DNA of 64,000 bases from Flaccisagitta enflata (Eukaryota; Chaetognatha; Sagittoidea; Aphragmophora): the NCBI GenBank assembly GCA_965153355.1, contig OZ231126.1, positions 109,368,001 to 109,432,000 of the forward strand, given 5' to 3'. Under the pieces are notes generated by a model. That model saw only the letters and a list, made by a program, of their open reading frames with translations, had not been told where the DNA came from and did not search any database. The translations under genes were made by a program, and so were the position numbers. Positions within the stretch are counted from its first letter, which is position 1. Each line of letters opens with the position of its first letter. This document shows, piece by piece, positions 20,570 through 34,403 of the stretch.

Positions 20570-21620
20570 TAATTATAGGTAATTATAGGTCATTATGCAA
20601 TTTTGGGTAATCATAGGTAATTATAGGTCATTAAAGGTCACTATGCAATTACAGGTAATATAGGTCATTATAGGTAATAATAGGTCATTATAGGTAATTA
20701 TAGGTAATTATAGGTCATTATGTAATTATAGGTAATTATAGGTCATTATAGGTAATCATAGGTCAGTATGTAATCATAGGTAATTATAGGTAATTATAGG
20801 TGATTATAGGTAATTATAGGTAATTACAGGTAATTATAGGTCATTATATAATTATAGGTCATTATAGGTCATTATAAGGTCAATATAGGTCATTATTGGT
20901 AATTATAGGTCATTTTGTAATAATAGATGATCATAGGTAATTAAAGGTAATTAAAGATCATTATAGGTAATTAAAGGTCATTATGTAATAATAGGAAATC
21001 ATAAGTCATTTTAGATAATTATAGGTAATCATAGGTCATTATAAAATTATGGGTAATCATAGGTAATCAAAGGTCATTAAAGGTAATTATAGGTAATCAT
21101 AGGTCATTATAGGTAATTATATGTAAATAGACAATTATAGGTAATTATAGGTCAATATTCAATTTCAGGTAATTATAGCTAATCATAGGTAATTATAGGT
21201 AATCATAGGTCATTATGCAATTACAGTTAATTATAGGTAATCATAGGTCATTAAAGGTCATTATGTTATTAAAGGTAGTTATGGGTAGTTATGGGTAATC
21301 ATAGGTCATAATAGGTACTTATAGGTCATTATTTAATTATGGGTAATTATAGGTAACTATAGGTAATCATAGGTCATAATAGGTAATTATAGATCATTAT
21401 GTTATCATAGGTAATTGTGGGTAATTTTGGGTAATCATACCTCATTATAGGTAATTATTGGTCCATATGTAATTATAGGTAATCGCAGGTTTTTATAGGT
21501 ACTTATAGGTCATAATTTGATTATGGGTAATTATAGGTAATCATAGGTAATTATAGGTAATCATAGGTCATTATAGGCAATTATAGGTCAATAGATAATT
21601 ATAGTCATTATCATCATTAC
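20570..21620 (+). repeat. ~1-kb 10-bp minisatellite (ATAGGTAATT)
   Basis: About 100 degenerate units of ATAGGTAATT / ATAGGTCATT follow on from the 10-bp AAGTCATTTT array. The right end runs into GTCTCGCACGCGACTT and GGCCTTGTTT (21660-21697), motifs of the hairpin-repeat family, so the array may lie inside a large member of it. Confidence 0.85.
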
Positions 21621-22200
21621 AGGAAATAACGTACTTAAATAATTAGGCGATTATGTAAGTAAGTCTCGCACGCGACTTATAGGTGTTGGCCTTGTTTTTC
21701 ATACATCATGATTTTTTAAAACAAAAAATTGTCCTTTTTGTAACAAAACTACACAGGATTTTGCTGAATTCTGGGAAATCAGTGGAAACTTTAAGGCCAA
21801 AACAAAAACGGAAGATGAAGGAATTTTGAAAAAAGGAAAATGGTCATCTTCATGATTTTTGCTCCTCCACATTACCTAAATAGGGTAAAGGGATACTTCC
21901 AACTTTTGCTATGTGAAGCACCCAACCGTACCAATAATCGGTAAATCAATTGCTATGACATAAGGAAAAAAAAAAAAACAACAACAAAACCATCGTTCCA
22001 CAGCCAGTTCGATAAAAATGGTGAAGTCCTCTATGTTTAGATAACATATCAAATGCGGTTGGTTGACGAAGAAAAACACATGAAAGATCAGTAAATGTTC
22101 TTGGAATGGATATCACAAATTTACTATAAGTATACTATAATTGTTTTGTAATAGGTGTTATATACTCATTACCGGTTTCTAACTTACAATAAAAGACTAT

Positions 22201-23256
22201 TCACTTTTTCATTCTTCCATTTGCATACTTTAATTCCCATACATTCTCTATTTCGTTAATGATCTGGTCCAGTTTTTCACTATCTGAACAATAGATATCT
22301 TTAAAGTCAATATTGCCATGACTCGTATTCCTCCATTTGGGACAATAATTGAGTCTATGATTCTCGTCATCAAGAATATCGCATTGTGGGCATTTTTCCG
22401 GGATTGTGCCTCTCATATTTTTGCCACATTCAAGCATACCATTTTGTGACATGAATATAGTTCTTGTTCTTTGTTTGTTCCCTTCTATAATCATCTTTTT
22501 TGGTTCAGCCTTGTAGACTTCGCTCAAAAGTGCTTCATAGATATGTCTGGTTTTTGTATGAATTTCTAGGCCATCATCACCCATAGTTTGGCAGTTTTCC
22601 AAAAGTTTTTCTCCATTTTTTGTCAAAACTGCCATCTTAACATTGTTGCGCCATTCATTGACAGTTTTTTGTTTGATGACATTCCAATCTTGTTCTAATC
22701 CATACTCTCTGAGTTTTTTTTTGATATTTTCCGTCCATCCTATATTTCTATCATCGAGCCTGTTCATCGTCCTGAGAATCCATTTGTCTTGATTCCTCGT
22801 GAGAACTTTGTGGAGGAATAACAACCTCTTTTGGTCTATCAATTGCGTCATGTAGAGGAGACCAAACGTGTATACGACTGCTACGTTGGGCGACATGGTT
22901 GGTAAGCCAAATAATTGTTTTATGGCTCTTATTCCAATTTGATTGAATCGTTTTTTGTCATTCAATGTCAACGTCCAAGACTCTGCATTATTTAATAGGC
23001 ATGGTATTATGCGAACATCATACAGCTTCAATATAACATGAGTTTGAATTCCTCGCATGACGTCGGAAGATGCAGATGTGTTGATTTGGCGAATTATTGC
23101 ATTAAGTTTGTTCTCTCTTGATATTATGTTTTTGTCATTTTTTCCGTCATTCGTAATTTCATCTCCTAGGTATTTGTACACGGTAGTATTCTTTATTACT
23201 TTTTCTCCAAGTTGCCAAGTTTCAGGTGATTTCACTTTTTTCCCCACTTGAATCAT
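22201..23256 (-). pseudogene. Non-LTR retrotransposon (LINE) RT C-terminal fragment, copy A
   Basis: 351 residues. The start matches the region after the RT palm (KTK/KYLG context: YKYLGDEITNDGKN), followed by a thumb-like domain (SSDVMRG...LKLYDVRIIPCLLNNAESW). It ends in a CCHC zinc knuckle CPQCDILDDENHRLNYCP (about residues 293-310). This layout is the C-terminus of LINE ORF2 proteins. Endonuclease and catalytic palm are missing upstream, where the frame breaks (TGA near the AAAAGGTCAAAGG segment), so the copy is 5'-truncated. The copy at 27684 differs by one residue (Thr versus Lys). Confidence 0.82.
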
Positions 23257-23517
23257 TTGCCACCTGTTCCTTTGACCTTTTAAGCGTCATGAATTCCAAG
23301 TACCTTTTCTCATCTTTTTTATGTTCGGGCTGAATAAGACACCATTTACTTCTGCTAAACGCGTCACAAAAAACCAATGAGAAACTACAAAACAAATATT
23401 TCTTTAAAACCAAATATGGTGGTTTTCATCACATGTGGATTTTCATTTTAATCTATTATTGCGTTTTTTTGTCGTGTCAATGTAATTACGCCAGTAATAA
23501 CAATTATTGCCTACTCA

Positions 23518-23720
23518 CTTTTTAGATGCGTCCATCAGGAACGCATCTCTATAAGAGGGTCTGTCCGTCCGTCCGTCCGTCCGTCCGTCCGTCCGTCCGT
23601 CCGTCCGTCCGTCCGTCCGTCCGTCCGTCCGTCTGTCCGTCCGTCCGTCCGTCCGTCCGTCGGTCCGTTATGCCTGTGCAAAAACCGCGTTTCTCGGCTG
23701 TTTTTGGCTACGGTGAGATC
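23518..23720 (+). repeat. Hairpin repeat with long (CCGT)n tail, copy A
   Basis: TTTTTA, then the hairpin GATGCGT...ACGCATC (23525-23547, 9-nt loop), CTATAAGAGGGTCTGTC, and about 24 CCGT units. The copy in duplicate B (29008-29190) has a shorter tail. Confidence 0.75.
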
Positions 23721-24169
23721 CTACATTGAAACAAATGATCAACCAACATGTTTTGAGAGTCCTTTCACCCGTCTGTTTGTCCACCTGTCTCTTCATACAT
23801 TTGTCTCATGATCAATACACGCTGAGACACAGCCCGGACGCATCGTTGCCCGGTCAGGCTTGTTTTTGAATTACCTGGGCTGTGTCAGTCAGTCTGCATT
23901 GAGTTACTTCAGTGTTTTTTCATTTTTTTGAGAGTAGTTTTTTCATCAATGCTTTGATCAAAAAACCAAAATGGCTTCTGCCCTTACCCTCATATAATTA
24001 GATGACTTTTTAAAAGATATTACCTGTCATCTTAATATCTTTCAAGAAACATCCTCCCATAGTTTATTAGCAGCTTCACCCTGTCACTTTGGGAATTGAT
24101 GTTCATGGGATATAAACATAGAGATATTTCCAAAGGCTTTCTTGTTATTCTTGTTGAATTGTCTGTCTC

Positions 24170-24345
<176 letters not shown>

Positions 24346-24879
24346 AGTCACAGTTCATTACAGGCAATTTTCTAAATCAAAGAATCTAAAGAAAAAATGA
24401 TGGGACTTTCAAACATATTTGTTAGAGGCGGAATTTTGTAAGAAGCGTGTTTGTTAGAATGATTTTCTTCTGTATGAGCAACTTTTTTTTGCCATAGTTA
24501 TTGCGTACGGCGTCTTTTTCCGCGGTTTTGGTTTTGGTTTAGAAAACCTTAAAACCTTTCCTCGAGTTTATGAAGGGTCAACATTGTTTTTTGTTGCGTG
24601 CTACACGACAGTACACCCCTCTTTCTTGGTCCGTTGTTCCGTCCGTTGGTCCATCCGTCCGTCACACTTTACAAAAAGATGGCTGGTTATTTGCCAGAGT
24701 GAGAGAAAAAAAGAGAGAAAAATAATGAGAGAAAGAAAAAATGAGAGAAGGAAAAATAGAAAAAAAGAAAAAAAATAAGAAGAAGAAAGAAAAAGAAAGA
24801 AAAATTGAAAAAAAGGAAAGAAACAAACACATACGCGAACACACATAGACACAGACACACTGAGACAGCAGTGAGAGAG

Positions 24880-25082
24880 CAAACAAGGCCAGATACACGG
24901 CTACCACAGTCACATGCGGGTGGGCAAGAGCCATATTTGAGGTCACTTAATCATTTGGGCAGGAGCAGTGAGACCAAAGACCGCGAAAACCCTAAAAAAG
25001 TAAAGTGTGCCAGACGGACGGACCAACAGACCAACAGACCGACAAAGCGGAGTGTAGAGTTGCGTAGCACGCGAAAAAAAAT
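24880..25082 (+). repeat. ~200-bp dispersed repeat (AACAAGGCC...AAAAA), copy A
   Basis: AACAAGGCCAGATACACGGC opens the repeat, followed by GTCACATGCGGGTGGGCAAG, a GGTCACTTAATCATTTGGGC motif, GTAAAGTGTGCCAGACGGACGG, GACAAAGCGGAGTGTAGAG, and a decayed terminal hairpin. It is collinear with 59317-59519. The second copy is at 30351-30551. Confidence 0.75.
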
Positions 25083-26229
25083 CGGAGAAGACAGGTGAGC
25101 ATTAAAAGGGAAAAAAGTTTGAATACTACAGGGTGTTTCAAGTGAGTTGTAACATAAAGAATCGACATATCTCTGCTTCTTGGAACTCAAATTAATTTCT
25201 GAAAAAAGATCTGTAAAGATTTTGGTCTTCACTTTTAGCATGAAAAATTTCATGATCGGACTACTCATCTAGATGCCACATATCTTTGATGAACACATGA
25301 GATTTCTGACCTCATCAATTTCTATTATTGACTCTTTATTGTACTTAAGAGTAGCTTTTTTTAATTGTGTGCCATTTTTCATCAAATTGAGCTAGAACTG
25401 TGAGATTGGTCTCAAATGACAGATTATTTGTCATAGATTCTAGATCTCCTAAAAAATTTTGAAGTTTTTCACTATTTGCAACTGTTTTGATTGAGCATTT
25501 TGAAAATTGCAATCAAAACCTTGATGAATTTTGACCAAAAGCATTAAAAAAATGTTTCAAATGTTCAAAGTTTCCCTGATTCAAAGCAGTTAAGCAATCT
25601 ATGCTCAAATATCTTTCATTTGAGACCAATCTCAGGATTCTAGCTCAATTAGTTTAAAAATGGCAAAGAGTTAAAGAAAGCAACTACTAGGTCAGCCGGA
25701 GACCCTTGAATAGCTCATTTCTGAGCTTTTGCTTTTTTCGCGTTTTTTTCTTAATTTCCCACGACCGCACATCCCCATCGAGTGGGCTAATTTTTTTGGG
25801 GGGTGAATGTTTGAGCAACAGCTTTGTGGTGGAGAAAAATTAGGGTGTAGGTATGGATTATTATCATTTTTTTTCGATTGGAGAAAAATTGAGAAGTGAA
25901 AATCGCGAACATGGCACCCTTTGATTTTTTTTATTTTTCACTCATGGATAGATATTGGGGCAAGGAATTCGTTTAGATAGTCAAATCCCTTACAAGTCTT
26001 TAAGAAATAGTCCAAAAATAAATAAATAAATAAATGAAAGCTCAGAATCAGGCTTTTTGAGAAAAAAGCTCGACTTTGAGCTCTTGGCTTGGTAACCAAC
26101 TCGAACAGCTCATTTCTGAGCTTTTTTAAAACTCAAAGTTGAGCTTTTCAAGACTGACTGTCGCTCTAAGTCCATGCTTGCAAGATTCACTTAAATCACT
26201 AAGAATCAAACTCTGGATGACTTTACTGG
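25083..26229. other. Gene-free stretch, copy A
   Basis: AT-rich, with no gene supported. It contains near-inverted words around TTTGAGACCAATCTCA (25435 and 25625) and (AAAT)n near 26015. It is repeated in copy B at 30552-31698. Confidence 0.5.
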
Positions 26230-26913
26230 ATGCTGGAGGAAGCTAAACACAACTTGAGAAAGTTTGAGTCAGGATGGGAGCCCTTAGCCTTTTTCTCAAA
26301 AAAGCTCTCAGACACACAGCAGAACTGGTGTCCCTATGATAGAGAATTGAACGCGGCTCTAAAGGCAATTCGTCACTTCAAACACATGGTAGAAGGACGA
26401 CCATTTACCTTATACACTTACCACCAAAGCTTGGTCCCTTCCATGGTCAAAAAGACCGATGCTCGGACTTCAAGGCAAATGAATCAGCTGTCAGAAATTG
26501 CAGAATTTATAACTGACATTTGTTACTTGGAGGGAAAAAGTAATTTTGTGGTAGGTGCCCTATCAAGGCCAAACGGTGTTTTATCCAAAAAACAAGCAGC
26601 TGCAGTGGCAAACATTTCGTCAGTAGCTGAGGAAAAACATTTGTTTCTTCAACAACTCGAGTCCATTCAATCTCAGTCAATTCCAACCATCTCTGTCGTC
26701 TGTAGTTTCTGTTCTCAGCCAGACATCTCAGCCATCTCCCAACCAGATCCATTCTATGAGGATTTCTACCGGGAATTCTGCCAACCTTCAAAGCCAACAG
26801 AAACTGCATCCGCTTCACCAGCTCCAGCAGCTTGTCCTGCCACGTTTCCTTTGCATCTCCATTCACCACCAGTGATGTTGAGACAAAGCAAAAGTAAATG
26901 TTTGCAGCCATGA
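26230..26913 (+). pseudogene. Ty3/Gypsy RNase H fragment, copy A
   Basis: The frame begins just after the TDAS portion, which is lost. It contains the family landmarks WEPLAFFSKKLSDTQQNW, YDRELNA, FKHMVEGRPFTLYT, and SRQMNQLSEI...YLEGKSN. The third catalytic Asp is replaced (TYHQSL instead of TDHQSL as in the inverted copy near 38360). It is cut at the duplication junction 27023. It is a degraded fragment and not functional. Confidence 0.85.
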
Positions 26914-27683
26914 AACAAGAACTCTTCAGTGACGATGGTTTTGGCCCATTGGAGCCCAATTCCTCCTGTGCATCAGCATCCAGTCAACATGCAGCTGCAG
27001 CAGCAGGGTCTTCAACTTGTCTGATAGGTAATCATAGGTAATTATAGGTAATCATAGGTCATTATAGGCAATTAATAGATAATTATAGTCATTATCATCA
27101 TTACAGGAAATAACGTACTTAAATAATTAGGCGATTATGTAAGTAAGTCTCGCACGCGACTTATAGGTGTTGGCCTTGTTTTTCATACATCATGATTTTT
27201 TAAAACAAAAAATTGTCCTTTTTGTAACAAAACTACACAGGATTTTGCTGAATTCTGGGAAATCAGTGGAAACTTTAAGGCCAAAACAAAAACGGAAGAT
27301 GAAGGAATTTTGAAAAAAGGAAAATGGTCATCTTCATGATTTTTGCTCCTCCACATTACCTAAATAGGGTAAAGGGATACTTCCAACTTTTGCTATGTGA
27401 AGCACCCAACCGTACCAATAATCGGTAAATCAATTGCTATGACATAAGGAAAAAAAAAAAACAACAACAAAACCATCGTTCCACAGCCAGTTCGATAAAA
27501 ATGGTGAAGTCCTCTATGTTTAGATAACATATCAAATGCGGTTGGTTGACGAAGAAAAACACATGAAAGATCAGTAAATGTTCTTGGAATGGATATCACA
27601 AATTTACTATAAGTATACTATAATTGTTTTGTAATAGGTGTTATATACTCATTACCGGTTTCTAACTTACAATAAAAGACTAT

Positions 27684-28739
27684 TCACTTTTTCATTCTTC
27701 CATTTGCATACTTTAATTCCCATACATTCTCTATTTCGTTAATGATCTGGTCCAGTTTTTCACTATCTGAACAATAGATATCTTTAAAGTCAATATTGCC
27801 ATGACTCGTATTCCTCCATTTGGGACAATAATTGAGTCTATGATTCTCGTCATCAAGAATATCGCATTGTGGGCATTTTTCCGGGATTGTGCCTCTCATA
27901 TTTTTGCCACATTCAAGCATACCATTTTGTGACATGAATATAGTTCTTGTTCTTTGTTTGTTCCCTTCTATAATCATCTTTTTTGGTTCAGCCTTGTAGA
28001 CTTCGCTCAAAAGTGCTTCATAGATATGTCTGGTTTTTGTATGAATTTCTAGGCCATCATCACCCATAGTTTGGCAGTTTTCCAAAAGTTTTTCTCCATT
28101 TTTTTTCAAAACTGCCATCTTAACATTGTTGCGCCATTCATTGACAGTTTTTTGTTTGATGACATTCCAATCTTGTTCTAATCCATACTCTCTGAGTTTT
28201 TTTTTGATATTTTCCGTCCATCCTATATTTCTATCATCGAGCCTGTTCATCGTCCTGAGAATCCATTTGTCTTGATTCCTCGTGAGAACTTTGTGGAGGA
28301 ATAACAACCTCTTTTGGTCTATCAATTGCGTCATGTAGAGGAGACCAAACGTGTATACGACTGCTACGTTGGGCGACATGGTTGGTAAGCCAAATAATTG
28401 TTTTATGGCTCTTATTCCAATTTGATTGAATCGTTTTTTGTCATTCAATGTCAACGTCCAAGACTCTGCATTATTTAATAGGCATGGTATTATGCGAACA
28501 TCATACAGCTTCAATATAACATGAGTTTGAATTCCTCGCATGACGTCGGAAGATGCAGATGTGTTGATTTGGCGAATTATTGCATTAAGTTTGTTCTCTC
28601 TTGATATTATGTTTTTGTCATTTTTTCCGTCATTCGTAATTTCATCTCCTAGGTATTTGTACACGGTAGTATTCTTTATTACTTTTTCTCCAAGTTGCCA
28701 AGTTTCAGGTGATTTCACTTTTTTCCCCACTTGAATCAT
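27684..28739 (-). pseudogene. LINE RT C-terminal fragment, copy B
   Basis: Duplicate of 22201-23256, with one amino-acid change. Same 5' truncation and same CCHC knuckle. Confidence 0.82.
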
Positions 28740-29000
28740 TTGCCACCTGTTCCTTTGACCTTTTAAGCGTCATGAATTCCAAGTACCTTTTCTCATCTTT
28801 TTTATGTTCGGGCTGAATAAGACACCATTTACTTCTGCTAAACGCGTCACAAAAAACCAATGAGAAACTACAAAACAAATATTTCTTTAAAACCAAATAT
28901 GGTGGTTTTCATCACATGTGGATTTTCATTTTAATCTATTATTGCGTTTTTTTGTCGTGTCAATGTAATTACGCCAGTAATAACAATTATTGCCTACTCA

Positions 29001-29190
29001 CTTTTTAGATGCGTCCATCAGGAACGCATCTCTATAAGAGGGTCTGTCCGTCCGTCCGTCCGTCCGTCCGTCCGTCCGTCCGTCCGTCCGTCCGTCCGTC
29101 CGTCTGTCCGTCCGTCCGTCCGTCCGTCCGTCGGTCCGTTATGCCTGTGCAAAAACCGCGTTTCTCGGCTGTTTTTGGCTACGGTGAGAT
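29001..29190 (+). repeat. Hairpin repeat with (CCGT)n tail, copy B
   Basis: Counterpart of 23518-23720, with about three fewer CCGT units and otherwise almost identical. Confidence 0.75.
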
Positions 29191-29654
29191 CCTACATTGA
29201 AACAAATGATCAACCAACATGTTTTGAGAGTCCTTTCACCCGTCTGTTCGTCCACCTGTCTCTTCATACATTTGTCTCATGATCAATACACGCTGAGACA
29301 CAGCCCGGACGCATCGTTGCCCGGTCAGGCTTGTTTTTGAATTACCTGGGCTGTGTCAGTCAGTCTGCATTGAGTTACTTCAGTGTTTTTTCATTTTTTT
29401 GAGAGTAGTTTTTTCATCAATGCTTTGATCAAAAAACCAAAATGGCTTCTGCCCTTACCCTCATATAATTAGATGACTTTTTAAAAGATATTACCTGTCA
29501 TCTTAATATCTTTCAAGAAACATCCTCCCATAGTTTATTAGCAGCTTCACCCTGTCACTTTGGGAATTGATGTTCATGGGATATAAACATAGAGATATTT
29601 CCAAAGGCTTTCTTGTTTTTTTTGTTGAATTGTCTGTCTCTCTGTGTGTGTCTC

Positions 29655-29774
<120 letters not shown>

Positions 29775-30348
29775 CCTCCTCCTCCTCCTCCTCCTCTTCC
29801 TCCTCTTCTTCCTTAGTCACAGTTCATTACAGGCAATTTTCTAAATCAAAGAATCTAAAGAAAAAATGATGGGACTTTCAAACATATTTGTTAGAGGCGG
29901 AATTTTGTAAGAAGCGTGTTTGTTAGAATGATTTTCTTCTGTATGAGCAACTTTTTTTTGCCATAGTTATTGCGTACGGCGTCTTTTTCCGCGGTTTTGG
30001 TTTTGGTTTAGAAAACCTTAAAACCTTTCCTCGAGTTTATGAAGGGTCAACATTGTTTTTTGTTGCGTGCTACACGACAGTACACCCCTCTTTCTTGGTC
30101 CGTTGTTCCGTCCGTTGGTCCATCCGTCCGTCACACTTTACAAAAAGATGGCTGGTTATTTGCCAGAGTGAGAGAAAAAAAGAGAGAAAAATAATGAGAG
30201 AAAGAAAAAATGAGAGAAGGAAAAATAGAAAAAAAGAAAAAAAATAAGAAGAAGAAAGAAAAAGAAAGAAAAATTGAAAAAAAGGAAAGAAACAAACACA
30301 TACGCGAACACACATAGACACAGACACACTGAGACAGCAGTGAGAGAG

Positions 30349-30551
30349 CAAACAAGGCCAGATACACGGCTACCACAGTCACATGCGGGTGGGCAAGAGC
30401 CATATTTGAGGTCACTTAATCATTTGGGCAGGAGCAGTGAGACCAAAGACCGCGAAAACCCTAAAAAAGTAAAGTGTGCCAGACGGACGGACCAACAGAC
30501 CAACAGACCGACAAAGCGGAGTGTAGAGTTGCGTAGCACGCGAAAAAAAAT
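30349..30551 (+). repeat. ~200-bp dispersed repeat, copy B
   Basis: Counterpart of 24880-25082 within duplicate B. Confidence 0.75.
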
Positions 30552-31698
30552 CGGAGAAGACAGGTGAGCATTAAAAGGGAAAAAAGTTTGAATACTACAG
30601 GGTGTTTCAAGTGAGTTGTAACATAAAGAATCGACAAATCTCTGCTTCTTGGAACTCAAATTAATTTCTGAAAAAAGATCTGTAAAGATTTTGGTCTTCA
30701 CTTTTAGCATGAAAAATTTCATGATCGGACTACTCATCTAGATGCCACATATCTTTGATGAACACATGAGATTTCTGACCTCATCAATTTCTATTATTGA
30801 CTCTTTATTGTACTTAAGAGTAGCTTTTTTTAATTGTGTGCCATTTTTCATCAAATTGAGCTAGAACTGTGAGATTGGTCTCAAATGACAGATTATTTGT
30901 CATAGATTCTAGATCTCCTAAAAAATTTTGAAGTTTTTCACTATTTGCAACTGTTTTGATTGAGCATTTTGAAAATTGCAATCAAAACCTTGATGAATTT
31001 TGACCAAAAGCATTAAAAAAACGTTTCAAATGTTCAAAGTTTCCCTGATTCAAAGCAGTTAAGCAATCTATGCTCAAATATCTTTCATTTGAGACCAATC
31101 TCAGGATTCTAGCTCAATTAGTTTAAAAATGGCAAAGAGTTAAAGAAAGCAACTACTAGGTCAGCCGGAGACCCTTGAATAGCTCATTTCTGAGCTTTTG
31201 CTTTTTTCGCGTTTTTTTCTTAATTTCCCACGACCGCACATCCCCATCGAGTGGGCTAATTTTTTTGGGGGGTGAATGTTTGAGCAACAGCTTTGTGGTG
31301 GAGAAAAATTAGGGTGTAGGTATGGATTATTATCATTTTTTTTCGATTGGAGAAAAATTGAGAAGTGAAAATCGCGAACATGGCACCCTTTGATTTTTTT
31401 TATTTTTCACTCATGGATAGATATTGGGGCAAGGAATTCGTTTAGATAGTCAAATCCCTTACAAGTCTTTAAGAAATAGTCCAAAAATAAATAAATAAAT
31501 AAATGAAAGCTCAGAATCAGGCTTTTTGAGAAAAAAGCTCGACTTTGAGCTCTTGGCTTGGTAACCAACTCGAACAGCTCATTTCTGAGCTTTTTTAAAA
31601 CTCAAAGTTGAGCTTTTCAAGACTGACTGTCGCTCTAAGTCCATGCTTGCAAGATTCACTTAAATCACTAAGAATCAAACTCTGGATGACTTTACTGG

Positions 31699-32382
31699 AT
31701 GCTGGAGGAAGCTAAACACAACTTGAGAAAGTTTGAGTCAGGATGGGAGCCCTTAGCCTTTTTCTCAAAAAAGCTCTCAGACACACAGCAGAACTGGTGT
31801 CCCTATGATAGAGAATTGAACGCGGCTCTAAAGGCAATTCGTCACTTCAAACACATGGTAGAAGGACGACCATTTACCTTATACACTTACCACCAAAGCT
31901 TGGTCCCTTCCATGGTCAAAAAGACCGATGCTCGGACTTCAAGGCAAATGAATCAGCTGTCAGAAATTGCAGAATTTATAACTGACATTTGTTACTTGGA
32001 GGGAAAAAGTAATTTTGTGGTAGGTGCCCTATCAAGGCCAAACGGTGTTTTATCCAAAAAACAAGCAGCTGCAGTGGCAAACATTTCGTCAGTAGCTGAG
32101 GAAAAACATTTGTTTCTTCAACAACTCGAGTCCATTCAATCTCAGTCAATTCCAACCATCTCTGTCGTCTGTAGTTTCTGTTCTCAGCCAGACATCTCAG
32201 CCATCTCCCAACCAGATCCATTCTATGAGGATTTCTACCGGGAATTCTGCCAACCTTCAAAGCCAACAGAAACTGCATCCGCTTCACCAGCTCCAGCAGC
32301 TTGTCCTGCCACGTTTCCTTTGCATCTCCATTCACCACCAGTGATGTTGAGACAAAGCAAAAGTAAATGTTTGCAGCCATGA
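31699..32382 (+). pseudogene. Ty3/Gypsy RNase H fragment, copy B
   Basis: Same residues as copy A, including the lost third catalytic Asp. Here the downstream Gypsy-derived text continues to about 33340 in broken frames, matching the inverted copy at 36900-38421. Confidence 0.85.
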
Positions 32383-33860
32383 AACAAGAACTCTTCAGTG
32401 ACGATGGTTTTGGCCCATTGGAGCCCAATTCCTCCAGTGCATCAGCATCCAGTCAACATGCAGCTGCAGCAGCAGGGTCTTCAACTTGTCTGAAGATTCC
32501 TCAACCAAGAGTCTCCGTGATTGCATCCTCAAATCCCAAGTAGACCGGCGATTTTGGCGCCAATCCTTCAAAAGCTTCAAACTGCTTCTCAAGCGTCTCG
32601 TCGAGGACTGCGGCATCACAGAGACCCCAAAATCAACAGGGACATGCCACTCGGGGTCCTCTACATGATAGAACCATCAACCAAGTCATCAGTGACAATT
32701 TTGTCCACCCGATCATGAAGCAAAATTTTTGCAAGTCTAAAAAAAGTCAAAATGCATCCAATGAAGACATGCTGCAGCCAAACCCTTTGAAGTTGAGCCA
32801 CAAAAATCAACAGGCATCTAGAGCAACTCAAGACGTAACAAACACGACCATCCGCAACTTTCTAACCCCAACCGTTCTCGCACAAGGTCCAATTAAAGCT
32901 CAAAATGGTCAAAACTCCACCGCACAGTGGGCCAAAAAGGGTAAAAACCCGGAAAAACTCCGATTTCTCGGCAACAAAAGCAGCCTAGATCTTGATAGTT
33001 CTCGACGTGCTGAAGCCAATGGCGACATCCGTGAGCCTGTAGGATCTACCGTTTTTGAAAAAAATGAGCGTCGAAGCTCAAAATCTGCAGAACAATGGAC
33101 CAAAAACCGGTTTTCCCAGAATAAACCCGCAAAATCCTTCATTTCTCGGTGACAAAGAACATCTGAGCTCTGAAAATTTGTACAAATATAGTTTTCGACA
33201 TGCCAAAGCCAATGGTAACATCCATGAGGGTGTAGAGTCATCCGTTCCAGATTCATCAACCACAACCGCCAGAAAACAGCATAAAACGGTTCCGCATTCC
33301 AAAGTAGATGATCTCCAAGCCATTATCAACATTTTTTCAGCATTTTTTAACAAAAAAAAAAAACCATATTGCTGAAAATTTCCTTATTGATAGTTTTTGA
33401 TATGCCAGTACTAATAGCAGTGTCCGTAGGTGTGTAGAAAGTAAAAACTATGGTTTCTGTGATACAGACAAGCAATTCAGACTTTAAAATTTCCAAATTA
33501 AGGGGACATAGTGATTAATCATAAAAGCATTATGTTTTGTAGTATTCACAATGCTGAATCCAAATATGTTTTTTTTTTACTAAAAACTGAAGGGAAGTCG
33601 CTGAATAAAATCAATAAATCTTTTCAAAAAACATTTTTTTTTCCAAAAAATTTTTTTTGCTTGAAAATTATTTTTGGAATTTCTCTGAAAATTTTAACTC
33701 GAAAAAAAAGAATTTGAAAAATTTTTGAAAATCTTAACAAGAAGTAATTTAAGCGAGAAGAAATTTTAGCGAGAAGAAATTTTAGCGAGAAAAATTTTAG
33801 CAAGGAAAGATTTTAGCGAACAAATTTTAGCGAAAAAATTTTAACAAGAAAAAACTTTAA
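31745..33860 (+). repeat. Large inverted repeat, left arm
   Basis: It pairs with 36430-38495 read in reverse. Check points: 31749-31800 with 38440-38490 (GGGAGCCCTTAGCC), and 33390-33420 with 36835-36865 (GATAGTTTTTGATATGCCAG). The centre is near 35120. Arms are about 2.1 kb, with moderate divergence and small indels. Confidence 0.8.
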
Positions 33861-34399
33861 TAAGAAAAATTTAAATTTCCATTTTCTAGGTGCGCAAAGT
33901 CTTTTGACAATATAATGATTATATTGCAGAAACACTTTCAGTACTTTCGGTCATCAGGTTATTGTTCTTTTGTTCGGTCAAAATCACTTAAACTAAAACC
34001 CGACATCTAGCGAGGCTTTTAATTCAAGTACAGATGTTTTTTTGTTGAACCACGCGAATTGCGTGCCCCGCAGCGCAGCCCAGCGCGGCAGAGCAGTGCG
34101 GCTCAGCGTAGTGCTGCAATGCAAATAAAATATCAACAATTGCGTCAAAACCTTTTAATGTTTTTTATCATTCACTCGCGTGTGGAAGGCAAGCTGAAGA
34201 AATTCTTCATTGACTCTACAGACCACTATTTGCTCCATCGGTTGGTCAATCCGTCTGTCCGTCACAAAGTTGTTTTTATTAATTGGTAACCTCTGACAAA
34301 GAACTACCAAACTCCTCCAACCTTCTGATAATAACTACAAAACCCCCCTGTGTGAAGCTCTACACTCTGTATTAGGTAACGCAGGGGGCTCCTATCGCC
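33861..34399. other. Inverted-repeat spacer, left part
   Basis: No gene seen. A short GC-rich CAGCGC-type run lies near 34065-34110. Confidence 0.4.
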
Positions 34400-34403
34400 A
34401 AAC

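Noticed and set aside
23057-23251. 64-residue plus-strand frame, repeated at 28540
   Set aside because: Antisense shadow of the LINE fragment.
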